Shown piece after piece: positions 24,850 through 37,200 of a DNA stretch of 64,000 bases. Source of the DNA: Pycnopodia helianthoides (Eukaryota; Echinodermata; Asteroidea; Forcipulatida; Asteriidae). The position numbers were made by a program, and so were the translations under genes. The stretch covers positions 6,727,001 through 6,791,000 of the forward strand of contig CM063253.1 of assembly GCA_032158295.1 (NCBI GenBank), written 5' to 3'. Under the pieces are notes generated by a model. The model made no database searches. It was given only the letters and a program-made list of their open reading frames with translations, and was not told the origin of the DNA. Each line of letters starts with the position of its first letter. The first letter of the stretch is position 1.

Positions 24850-24863
24850 CCCCGCCCCTCCCC
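24850..24863 (+). promoter_or_regulatory. GC-box-like cluster upstream of ECM29
   Basis: CCCCGCCCCTCCCC lies about 330 bases upstream of the ECM29 ATG within a locally GC-richer stretch. No TATA box is placed convincingly. It fits a housekeeping promoter, but this is inference only. Confidence 0.3.
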
Positions 24864-25188
24864 TGCACTCGACTCGTATCGTTCCCTGCCTTTTCTTGTC
24901 TTTTTTTGCCAAGTCCCGACCTCCCTGTGATGCATGTTTTTTATGTGCATTTAGAGCAAGGTAACGGCAATCTTGTTTCCATGAGTGTAAGATAGTTGAG
25001 TTGGCGTTCGTTACTGGAACGCAAGGGGACGATACGGCACATTGTCTGTGAAATCGACGTTGACATGGAGGGAGAAAGTCGGAAACCAGTGAAAAAGTGC
25101 TTGGTCACGCGTGTTGCACAATCCGCACACACCAGCGAAATTACTGTGCATATTTCACCGCATAGGTTCTACACAAGCGATTGGCACG

Positions 25189-25210
25189 ATGGCTGCTCAA
25201 GATGAACTTG
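25189..25210 (+). CDS. ECPAS: ECM29 exon 1 (residues 1-7)
   Basis: Encodes MAAQDEL and one base of the next codon; donor GTAAGA. The start context (ACGATGG) is favourable. The 5' UTR start is unknown. Confidence 0.88.
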
Positions 25211-28200
25211 GTAAGAACTTTAGAAAATCACATTCTTTTGAATTATTTTAGATGACCATGCGTCAATTTTTTCAAGTAATGTTTATAATCGGAAATTCGG
25301 CGTAGACAATGGAGCAATAACCAGACTTGCTCGAACGTTAACGCCATTGAAATAAGTCTCTAGTCAGTGCTGTTGCTGCTGCTGGGATCCGTCCCTCCTC
25401 CTCCGGGTCCTACTGCTGGCTGCACTGTCTCTGTGTGCTGGCTTTAGTCTGGCTGGACTGCCACCCACATCTTACTGAGGACCTCTGCAGCAGCGAGCAG
25501 CAGCAACAGGAGTATACTAGTACAGTCCAAACGAAACACTTTGAGTGTGAATATTCTGGGATAAGGTTTTTAGTAAACATGGAAAACAAAGGTTGAAAAA
25601 GGTTTTTGTGATATAATTTGTGATATATAATTTGGGAATTGCACCCTGCTGTACGCCTCTTTTTGAAATTTTGGCTTCGGTGGTTGTTCTCTACCCTAGC
25701 ACCCTACTCCATGTCATGAACCTACCCACTCCTAGTCTAGTCCTAGAACTATGACTAAGAGGTTTATTCTGAGTAGTCTCCTCGAATATTTATAGTCACC
25801 TGTCATTATGTAGTAAATTCTATTCAAAACTTTTTGCCCATTACGCACAGGTCAGTAGGCTGGAGTTCTTTTTTCAAACTGGATTTCTCAAAATTTAGGC
25901 TCTAGCCTCTATGTGTTCTTTGTATTCTCAGTGAGCTTGTGACTAATCCAAAAAATTCATTCCGCAAAAAAAATTTTTCAATTATTAAGTGTGCAAGGCA
26001 TGTCGACCTTTTTCCTGAACTGAGTTAATAATGTACGACCTTCTTGCACTGACCATTTCCTCGTTGAATTTGACAGAGCTGCTGGAGAGAGTGTTTCTAC
26101 GAGTAGGTTCAGCGGAGACTGATGAGCAGCTGCAGAATGTTACGTCAAGATTTCTGCCTCCCGTGCTTCTCAAACTATGTAGCAGTCAGGAAGGAGTTAG
26201 AAAAAAGGTCAACTACATTATACTTGTCCTTTCTCGTTCTTATTGCATATTTTTTTCTTTTCTGTTTCGCTTTTCATGAAATAGCGTTGTCTTTACAGAG
26301 TTTGTCCTTAGCTTTTTCAGTGATTAGCCAGCTTTTTCAGTGATTAGCCAGCGGGACGAGTTAAATTGTCGTTTCACTGGTCTGCCAGCTTTTTCACTTG
26401 TTCATTTCAACATAGGTCATTTGTGTGGAAGTTGTATCTGAGTCAATGTGTGAACAATCTGTGCATGCCGTAGATTCCATAGTCACGATATAGTCAGTGG
26501 ATTTTTTTGTACAGCAAAGAAATAGCCAGCCGGACCACTATGGACAGAAATTTGAGCGGTTCTTGGTAGTTTAAAATTGGCACTTGGCAAGCGGATCACT
26601 TTTAAGGAGGACTGCTGCTTGTAAACCCTTACAAGATGCTATAACAATGGGTCTCATAATTCAAGCATATTTCTGCACACGAAAAACTGTAATAGTAAAC
26701 TTGCGGGTAATACCATGTATAGGACTCTTTTGGGAGAAGTGTTGGCTCTGAGAAGAATCGGTGTGATCTCCACGTTTTGAACAGAATACTCTGCTCGTCT
26801 TCAAGAGAATTCCTGGCTTCACAACCAAATTAATAAAAATAGACCTCTAGTTTCACATCTTTTGTATTGTCGACTCTGTAAATTCGCTACAAAAAAAAAC
26901 ACATTGGAAGTCCTGGAGGTTGTACTTTCAGACCAAGAGGAGACGGGCTCTGATTTTTCATTTTAGGATTGCTTTTAATTTAAATGTTTACTCTGTCCCC
27001 GTCAGGTGTTGGAACTGTTGGTCCACATCAACAAGAGGCTGAAGAGTCGACCCAAGGTGCAGATCCCCGTGGACGTTCTACTCCTGCAGTACCAAGACCC
27101 CGCCAACGTCACGTTTGTTACGGTTAGTGTCAAAGAATCGCCATGGCTAGCATTGGAATCCCCACAAATCGCTGTTTGCTTATTTCAAAACAAGCCCAAT
27201 ATGGGCTAGCCGGGTCTAAGGCTCTTTACGCAAGCATCCCGCTTTGAATTCACCAGGTAGCATAACATTATGGCATGGTACTGCAGTACTTGATATACAG
27301 TATACCGTGGGGTCGAAGCATGGTTGCTTGCAAAAAACATAAACTGAGACTTACAAAAGCAACAGCTCTACAGCTTTTGAGATGTCCCCCAATCTTCATA
27401 TCAAAAGTTGAGAAAAATCAGACAGTGCGATCTCCATAAAACATAAGATTTGTTGTATTCTTCCATTGAGCTGTGTGCAAGCGGTGCCTGCATGAAGTCC
27501 AGGCTCTGTGGCTCTTTTGTAAACATGTGATGTCACAGGTCACATGGTCTGTAAAAACCTCTTCTTTCCCTTTAAAAACAGCCCTTATCTGATGAAATTG
27601 TTAATTCATTGGGTTTTGTTATTCGCAGAACTTCACCATACTGTACCTGAAGATGGGATACCCTCGGCTTTCATTGGATAAACAGGCCAGTTGGCACCCT
27701 CGCTCATCCAATGCATAGAAGGCAAACCGATGTTGCAGCAAGAATGGTGAGTCCGAAGCTGTCCAAAGTTATTACTATTTTCACGATTGTGTAAAGCATT
27801 TGAAGAAGGAGGGTAGGTCAGAGGCTCCTTATGATTTCAAAGGTGTTTTTCAAAATGTTTATATTTCTACATGAGGATCAACGGAGAAAATTCAAGTGGA
27901 AAAAACATTCTTGAGAAATTTAATAGGTATTCAGGTTAACTGTGCTGTTTTTTGGAGGTGTTACTGTGGGTAATACGTCCCCCCCCCCTACTGTCTGACC
28001 ATTCATTACCATCCACTGTGGCTTTGATTGATGGATAAACTATGCCAGTCTGCAATATGATATCATGTGGTGAATGCACACAGTACACAGTCAACCCTCC
28101 TACTGTCTGACCATTCATTATCATCCACCGTGGTTTTGGATGACAGATGAACTATGCCAACCTGTAATATCATATCGTGTGGTGAATGCATCGAGAGAGT

Positions 28201-31200
28201 ACATAGTCAACCTCTTACTGTCTGACCATTCAATATCATCCTGCCATTTATTGGTCGATCTCAATGATTTTTTTGATTATATAATAGGACATTCAATAAG
28301 TAAGACATTCATGATTACTTACTATGCTCTAAAATGAGGTCTTCAAGGTAATAATAGAGTTTGTAAAATTGACCTTTGAACTCAAACTTTCTGTTGTGTG
28401 AGAATGTGTGCTTCATGCCCGAGTGTTCAAACAATATGGTCACCAGCGGTTGTTTATGTCAAAACAAATTTGTAACGAGAGGGTTATCATTTAGTTATGT
28501 GCACAGTTATAACTTCATACACAACCTGTGTTATTTCAAATATGAAAACATCCTTCGTTTGCCTCCTCCACCTCCTTCAGCCTGCTGCAGATGTTGATCC
28601 CGACCCTGCCGCATCTGAAACTCCCTAAGGACCCAGTGCAGAGGAAAGTGGTTTTTGGTCTGAGCGAGAAGCCTACCACGGTACAAATGCTGCTGGATTT
28701 CATGCTGGACTACCTGCTGCTACCGTACACGTTCAGGTGAGCTTTGGATTGATGTGTCGGGGGCAGGCCTGGGAACCAATTTTTTGCTTAAGCAGAAAAC
28801 AATGCTTAACAATTTTCTGCTAAGCAGAAATGAACAGGATACCAGTCACAAATTGTACATGTGACATGGTAGTTTGGCTGATGACTTTGTTTTGGTAAGC
28901 TTAAGTTTGTTGTGCTCAGTTACTTTTTGTGCTTAAGCAGTTATATGAAATTGGGCCCTGTGCTTTGTTAGGATTTTTCCTCTTTCCATGACTTTTTTTC
29001 CTCCCTGGGCCCAATTTCATAAATCCTGTAAGCACAAAAAAATGCTAAGCACAGAAAAATATTGCTTACCAGGAACTGGCTACCAGCCAACATTCCATAA
29101 AGTTTACATTGTTGCAACTGGTACCCCACTCATTTATTTTGCTTAGCAAAGAAATGTGTTAAGCACTATTTTGCTAAAAAGCTTCATGAAATTGGGCCCA
29201 GATCTCCCTCTGCCCTAATAAAAAATAACATATGCTACCATACTTCCACCAGATTTTAACCAGCTAAGGATTTCTCTTCCCCCTTCCCCAGTACATCCAA
29301 AGCTGAGGAACGCCCCACCACTGCCACTGGAGGGCAGCAGACTGCATCATCGTCATCATCGTCGAGACCTTCAACTGCACCTGCGGGTGGGACTGCTGCT
29401 ACAGCTGCAGCAGGCACAGCATCAGGTTGGACAACACCACCGGGTCTGAGCTCCAGTGCACTGAAAAGGGTGTTGGGAGAAGGGGTTCTGGAAGCAAGCA
29501 CAATTGAACAGGTGAGTCAAATATTAATTCTTATGTGGTTTTTGAGGCATTGCAAGGTGAGGTATTAATGTATATTCGGTTTGCGGTAACACCCTGTGTA
29601 TAATTATCTAATTTGCTGTGTAGATTTTGTTCTTTAGAGAACTTGTCTTGCTATTTGTTTTACTGCCGCGGAGTAGATTTTTTGAATTATGGAGACTTCT
29701 CAGTTCTGAAAAGAACTGTCCTGCTTATTAACTACTACCTGGGCGGGAGGTAGGAAATCGGCCTGGACTACTACTTTAGCTTTGTGGATCGGGGGGAACT
29801 TCTGGAGAGTTGACAAACTATTTGAAACCATTCAAGGTTGTGTATTGTGGCACAACTGTGCACAGAACTTCCAATGTACGTATGTGTACTGTGTAGATGC
29901 AATCAACGCATTATACATGGCTCAAACTTTTCAGTGGACCGCAGGCCAGTGATTTTTGCCACGGGCTTGAAAGTCATGACCAGGGCCCAATTTCATAGAG
30001 CTGCTAAGCACAAAATTTGCTTAGCACGAAATTTCTTCCTTGATAAAAACAGGGTTACCAACCAAATTTCCATGTGTTGCATATTGCTTGTTACTGGTAT
30101 TCAGCTGTTGTTTGCTTATCCTGAAAATCATATGGAAATTTGGTTGGTAATCCTGTTTTTATCAATGAAGAAATTTCATGCTAAGCACATTGTTGTGCTT
30201 AGCAGCTCTATGAAATTGGGCCCTGACAAGTCCGGCGGTCTGGTCTTTTTCAATTGAACAACTATACCTCACTCTGTAACATCTCTGACGGAAAGAATAG
30301 ACCGATCCATTAAGCTCCGCCCCTTACGTGTTGACCAATCACAACCTTGGCTATACGCCACCGAAAGTCCGACAAAGTCCGACACGCTAAAATCCCATTA
30401 GAAAAGTAAACATGCGTGCGCACGTACTTAAAGCGCGCACGTTCATGTCGCGAGTGTGGCATTGGAGAGACGCACATGTGCTGCACACGTGTGCAGTGGT
30501 GAGGCAGCCAATGCTGTGATTGGTCAATATGCTAAAGGGGTGGGGCTTAATGGATCGGTCTATTGGTGTTCAAATGTTGACTTTGAGTCTGGTAAATACA
30601 ATTGCATTGAGTATCAAATTATACTTACCCAGAAGACAAATGAATCCCACCCGAGTAACATGCCTGTGGATTTTTTTTTCCCAGAACTCAGGGAAGTTCT
30701 GAGTATACAGTGCTTTACACACATCGGTGAAAGTGTAAAACCAAATAATAAAGACAAATGAGGTTATAAATCTTCTCTTAGTGCTTGTTGAGGTAAAATC
30801 AGTTTAAGTGTTAAACTATGTAGGAAGCGCTTTCTCATGAACATTCTGGTCTTGTAAAAAAAAATTCTGGTCTTGTGGAATTTTACCCCCGAATTTGAGC
30901 TTTGTTATATCATATTGCAATGATGTGTTTTTTTCCATTTTACAGTGCAAGGTTGGAATTGTTAACTTCCTCGCTGCTGATGTGTTGTCCGAAGAAGATG
31001 TTGTGTGTCATCTCATCGTGGCCTGCTCTGACACAAGATACAGGTGGGTACAGACATCTCTCCTCCTCAATGAAGAATCTTGACTCGTTTATTTACCACT
31101 TTCATAGAGCCGCTTAAGCAGACTATTTTGCTTGCAAATTTTGTGCTCGGCAAAAATTAGCAGGATACCAATTCGGTCAGAAATGGTGCATGTGACATGG

Positions 31201-34200
31201 TACTTTCGCTGGTACCCTTGTGCTCAGCTACTTTTTGTGCTGAAGCAGCTCTATGAAATTGACCTATGCCTTACACTGAAGAAGAATCCAATGAGGCTTT
31301 GGGGTGGTGCCATTCCACACACTGTGCCCATCATTCATTTTCGTGCACTGTAGACACATTTAGCATTTGATGGTTAAAGCGAATCCAGAAGGAAATGGGC
31401 CATTTTCACATTTGGTGCTTGACATGTGGCATGGTGTACCCCCCCTTCCTATTGTGTCTTCATTGTGTTTCGGAAGTCTCAGAGATTCTTTAGATTCTTT
31501 TAGGGGGGGGGGTACTTTTGTACAAGAGGAAAAGAGTGTGTTGAAGTATGGGAAGAATTGGGAGGGGGGAACACCCTCTGCCTTATATGGGGCATGGTAG
31601 ACATTTTCATTTTCTGAAGGCCACTTCTACCACTTGGATATTCTTTGGCAATATTTTGAACGGGGAACAGAGACTATGTGCTTTGCGTAATTTCAGGGCC
31701 TCATTTTGCCATTAGTTACTAATATATTATTTGCAATCATTTACATCAGAAGGCCTAAAATCACTTCAAACCTAAAATGAAATGTAACTTAAAAAACAGA
31801 GAGTGGAACTCCAATTCTCACCTTCAACCCCATTCTCCCCCCCCCCCCCCCTCTGTACGTCTGATTGTGCAAGAAAGCCTCACATATCGTCATGTCAGTA
31901 CAACAAGGTCATATCTCACAAAATCGCGTTAAAATGTCAGAGTCATATCTAGTTTAAAAGAACTCGGATGTACACGCAAAGTCAATGGACGCCGAGATAC
32001 GATGTTGTTGCATGGAGTGAGAAAGTTGCACCGACACGACCATATGCCCCAAACTATTTCTTTTTCCTGAAATGTTTCTTGTTTGTTTTTTTAATTCAGT
32101 GTTGCCACGGCTGCGGACATAGAGCTAAGGAAGCTTCAAGGTGGGGTCAATTGGAATAACATCGCCATCGTCAATAAACTCTACAGCTTGTTCAAGGGGA
32201 CTGTAGTGATTAAAGGCCAGGTAAAACACTGATAAACACAAAGTACCAGTCATTCTAGGCTGGCATTGGGTGTGGGGGAACAGGCCTTGAATTTTGCCAC
32301 GGCACCACAGCAAGTGCTGTGGGTGCCCTTAAAAACCTCCAATACAAATTCAAATTTTCCTCATTGGGTGCCCTTCATTTTGGGGAAATTGCCGTGCCCT
32401 TTTGAAAACGAAATTCGAGGCATGGGGGAAAAATATAACTTAACAATTTCCGGCTTACCAAGTATGAGCAGGATACCAGTCACAAATGTTGCTATTATCT
32501 TCTTCCTACTTTAGTCTGATTTCCAATTTTATTGCCCTCGTAGGGGGGGAATCAGAAAAATTGTGATTAAATAGTTTGAAAAGTCTATTAAAGCCTACAC
32601 CATGTGTATCTACATGTAGGTCAGGCTTAGTGTTGAAAAAATAGTCCTACTTTTTTGCAAGGATCAAATATCACGCCTGCAAATGGGACATGTGACCAGG
32701 GAACATGTGGATTTTGAAATTGGTTGACCGAAACATGGCGTAGTAAACCACTTTTTGTTTACAAACCTAATGGTTAATAAAGTACGATGGCACAGGGCAG
32801 CTCTTTTTGTCCCTTGCCTTGACCACCTCTGAAGCCATTAGTTTAGACACTACCTATCTAACTATTTATTGGGTGTCATGGCCGAGCGGTCGAGAGCAGT
32901 GGACTCAAGTTCTGTAATTTACAGAATGTGGGTTTTTGAATCTAGGCCTGGTCAGTCGCGTCACTTGTGTCCTTGTGCAAGGCACTTTATCATAATTGCT
33001 TCTCTCCACCCAGCAGTACAAATGGGTACCGGCGAGAGCTGGGGAGTAACCTGTAATTGACTGGCACCCTGTCCTGGGGGGAGTAGAATTATTCAGATTT
33101 TAATGGTAATGAAGCAAGATATAGACACCGGCTTGATTTGCCACATTGGCTCGAGACAGACTTTACCACTAACTAACATGTTATTCAGCCTTTTGGCAAT
33201 GACGTGTGTAAACCATTACATGGTGCTATGTAAAGGAATAGGTATAACACTTCAAAACGTAGCTCCACAATACCTTGCAGGAAAATACTGAATGTTGAAG
33301 CGCCTTGAGCATCACTGAGTGACGGATATGAGCGCTATATAAGAAGCCACTACTATATTATATTATTATTAATAATAATATCCAATCCAGTTTCAGTTCA
33401 ATTGTGTGACTGCCTCCTTATTGTCTTGATACCTTTTAGCCGGCCATCAAGCAAGATGACCGCCGTCTTCCGGTTAGCACCAGAGTTCGTCTCAAGATCT
33501 TCCCATTCTTCCTCAAGTCTCGGGAAGCGGCGGAGCAGTTTCCAGCTTGTATCCAGGTAAGCTTGGGACTCGTCCTCCTGTACACTGGTACCACATACTT
33601 ACACAAAGTACCATTCTACAATCCTGGTGATATCTTGTCCCCGGCCCTCGGTCAATGTTGGCTCTCATTGTAGTCCCAGTGATTTGAACTTTAGTTGCAT
33701 AATAACAGAGATGAGGGTGCCCCCCACAATTTTCCAGTACCCCCCCCCCTAAAAAATACAGATGTAATGACCTCAAAAAAGGAAAGAAAATGTTTAAAAA
33801 TCAGAACAACATGACCCTCACTATTAAAAAACATCCCCTTGCCCCCCCCTCCTCCACTGAAAAGCAATGCCCGCCCCCCCCCCAAGTTGTATCATAAACA
33901 TGAGTGTGATATCACTGGTTTTATGGCAGTTCAAGGTTTCATGGCTTCAGACTGGCAGCCCGGAACAAAGATATTGACAACATTAGTGTTAGATAGATAG
34001 CTCAGTTGGTAGAGCCCTAGCATGTTAATCTGGAGGTCACAGTTTCAAATCCCATTCTAGTCGATTTTTCTGTGTTACCCCCAAACTTTTAATTATAACG
34101 TTTTAAAAACTTTAAGGTGATTTATTCAAAAATTAATGTCTTGGTTTCAGGGCATGACGTAATGTCAAACACTTTTATTATTATATGAAACCTGCAGAGA

Positions 34201-37200
34201 TATAATTTTCATGCAAACCTTATTAGATTATTAAAAATAAACTGTCGAGACAAACTTTAGTTGTTTATCTTTACACGGTGATTTGACTTGCCTGAGATAT
34301 GATGTCTTGTTGTCTCTAGTCCTACACCCTTGGCCCAATTTCATAGAGCTGCTTAAGCAGAAAATATTGCTTAACAATTTTCTGCTAAGCAGAATGTAGC
34401 AGGATACCAGTCACAAATTGTACATGTGACATGGTTGTTTAACCGGTATTCTTATTCTGGTAAGCATGATTTTGTTGTGCTTAGCTACTTTTAGTGCTTA
34501 AGCAGCTCTATGAAATTGGGTCCTCTGGTCTGTCATTTTGTTTGTCCTTGTTTTGTCTTACAGGTCATCTTTGACTGTCTCTACGGCAATAACACCAACG
34601 CTAAGCTGAAGACGTTTGCCGTTCAGTTTGTCCACCATCTCTGCGATACGTGCAGCACATCACGCATGCAGCCCATGGGTCCTATTCTACTCTCCGGTAT
34701 GGGGAAACTCATCTCCGAAGCTAAAGATGTACGTAGTCCAAAGTTTGAATTGTTTCTTTGGTGTAGAAAATGTAATATACAAATTTTGAATGCATGTGTG
34801 GAATAGAATCACAAGGTGAAATGTGGACTATGCCGACTGAAATAAACAAAGCCAGATTTCACAGAGTAAGTATATTCTGCGACAATGCACCAACAATTAT
34901 GCATTTAATACATGGGTGATAATTTACACATAGATTCTTGTCATATGAAACATTCTCACACTAAACACAAAATAGACACGGACACTCATCCTCCCCACAC
35001 TCTGAAAAAAAAAACCCTTCTAAATAACAGGGATGACTCCATGTATTCATCAACCCTGTCTAACATGACACTACCTTACCTCGTTTGGGGAACAATTTTT
35101 TAAAATTTAATTGACGCTGAGAATTAAGCATTGAAAATCAATATACACCGTGCTGTATTTATTTCTATACACGACGATTATGACTGTCAAGCGTTGCGAC
35201 AGTAAATACATGGCAAAATTTTAGTACTTGGTTCTTATAAAGCACACATATCCTAGTAGCTAGATCAAGGTGCTTTACAACATTATTATCACTGTTCATC
35301 GAGCATACATTTAGACCATTCCTCAAACTTTCTCAGCTCCATGGGAAGCATACAACCCAAAGCTGCTTAAATTAGGGCTAATCCAACACAATACTATCTT
35401 GGCCCTCTCAGCTTCTCTTTTGTTCAACAAAAGTCACACGTGAAAGTGTCGGCTGAATACAGTGTCTACTTCCTGAGAAAACAGCAAAAAACTGTTGTGG
35501 TATTTTCACAAGCGAGGTGACTGTGGGCACCAACTGCATCTCCGGCCGCAGCATTTGCGAACGGACACCAACTCTCAGAAATCAGAGAAATGATTTATGC
35601 ATGAATCGTTTCTCAGATCCAAACCATATTACTTTGAAGGGAATCCTTTCCTCAAATGGTTTATACTATCAACAGCTGCAGTGCTTCTCACCAAGTAAGT
35701 TTTTATGTCATTAATTTTTTAGAGTACTTACCAATCTATGACCCTCCCCTTAACTTCAAAGCATCCAGACAAATTGGAAGATATATTATGTTAATCTGAG
35801 ATTTTGTATTGCATGTGTTTCTTGTTTTTATACAGAGTGCACAGTTACGAGGTCTGGCTTACATTGCGGTTGGAAAATTATCAAAGTAAGTTAAAGTTAT
35901 TGCTTATGAATAAAATAAACTTAAAAGCTAGATGGTTAAATATGATATGGTGTAATTTTTCAGAAAGTTTTAAAGCAAACTGAATTGAATGTCAAATCAT
36001 CATTTGCTGATCATCAAATATTTTCATTAATCCTTTCCTTACCATAGGCAACTTTTAGATATGAATCACTGCAATATGACTCATTTAGCAGATGTTCAAA
36101 TGTCTTTCCCTTCTTTTCTCTAGGCGTCTACCACAGCTGTCAGTCAAGTTTGACATGGCACTTCTACAACAGTTCTTTGACGCCTTGTCTACTGTAAGTT
36201 TGAAAGAATTGGGTTTTTTTTCAAAATTTGTTCAGATTTTCTGAAGTCTGTCTAGGCTATTTCGCTTCACTGGTTAGTTTATTGAACACTAGAGGATTGA
36301 GATGAATTTACTCGTCCTCAAACCAACCTCTTTAAGATAGAGGTACCCCCTCGAAACTATTGCAGGATTAAGTTGCGGGAAAGTTTATCCACAGAGGGCG
36401 AATCATTGAGGATAAGTTGCAGATTGATTCCTTTTTTTATAGTGAGATGTTTGCCCAGTAGAAAGTTTATGTTATCGGCAAGTGTGTTGACAAACTCCCC
36501 ACTGAGCAGTCTGTGGTTTAGCTAGCTGATACAATTCCATAGCCCTCAATGTTTACCTATTTTGACATGCCTTACTTATTGATCAAGGACGCTCTTTAGT
36601 CTAATTACTTCTGCGAAGTCGATGAAAACGCCTAACGTGCTGGTTTCCAGTAGATAAGAATCCCATGGTCTGTGGTTCAGTCATCTTGTAAACAATTTGC
36701 TTGGTCTTGATGCAATACTTTTCCCCCTTAAACTTATCCACAATAAAATTGGACTGGTTGGGTATATCTCACGGGTTAAACAATCAACTGTGGAGTCTAT
36801 CCGCAAGTTATCCTGGAATAGTGTTGAGCAGGGCCCAACTTCATGGCTCTGCTTACCGCTGAATTCTGTGCTTGCGATCACCATTCTTCGCTCACAGGGC
36901 AAGCGCCGAATTTCTGCGCTAGCTGTGTAAGCGAAGACTGCCTAGTGATGTGGAGTATGAACATGCACAAGCAAAAATTCCCTGCCAACCTGTGAAATAC
37001 GCATGATGTAAGCGCAGAATTCCCTGCTTCCATATGCGTCGATTGTTTGCTTACAGTAAGCAGAGCCATAAGGTGCCTAAGTATTGTGTTTTTGATATTC
37101 GATATTCTTTATCTAATTTCAGGAAGATGCTAATATACGACTGCACGTTCAGGAGGCTCTCTCTATGATGGCTCAAGCATTCAGGAACCTGGAAGGACCA

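Larger units (their letters stand above)
18320..25188. other. Intergenic region, no supported gene
   Basis: About 6.9 kb between the two + strand genes. AT-rich, with long T-runs, a TAA microsatellite, three copies of one inverted-repeat element and copies of several dispersed families (listed separately). The open frames here are short, lack family resemblance and often cover the repeats, so none is called. The part at 22740-23700 is less AT-rich but I recognise nothing in it. Confidence 0.7.
29512..30945 (+). other. ECM29 intron 6
   Basis: Holds an M2 element (29983-30223), a separate inverted-repeat element (30296-30564) and a SINE-like fragment at 30645-30745 (TAACATGCCTGTGGATTTTT, AGTGCTTTACACACATCGG). 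No exon seen. Confidence 0.65.
33557..34563 (+). other. ECM29 intron 9
   Basis: Contains several C-runs (33739-33750, 33844-33890), a tRNA-like repeat head (33993-34065) and an M2 element (34332-34522). Confidence 0.6.

Noticed and set aside
24996..25205. 69-residue frame just upstream of and overlapping the ECM29 start
   Set aside because: It starts at TTG, is out of frame with ECM29 and shows no resemblance to anything; likely 5' flanking sequence.
33993..34065. Genuine tRNA gene
   Set aside because: A- and B-box words are present, but no acceptor stem closes and the same heads occur in longer dispersed repeats.
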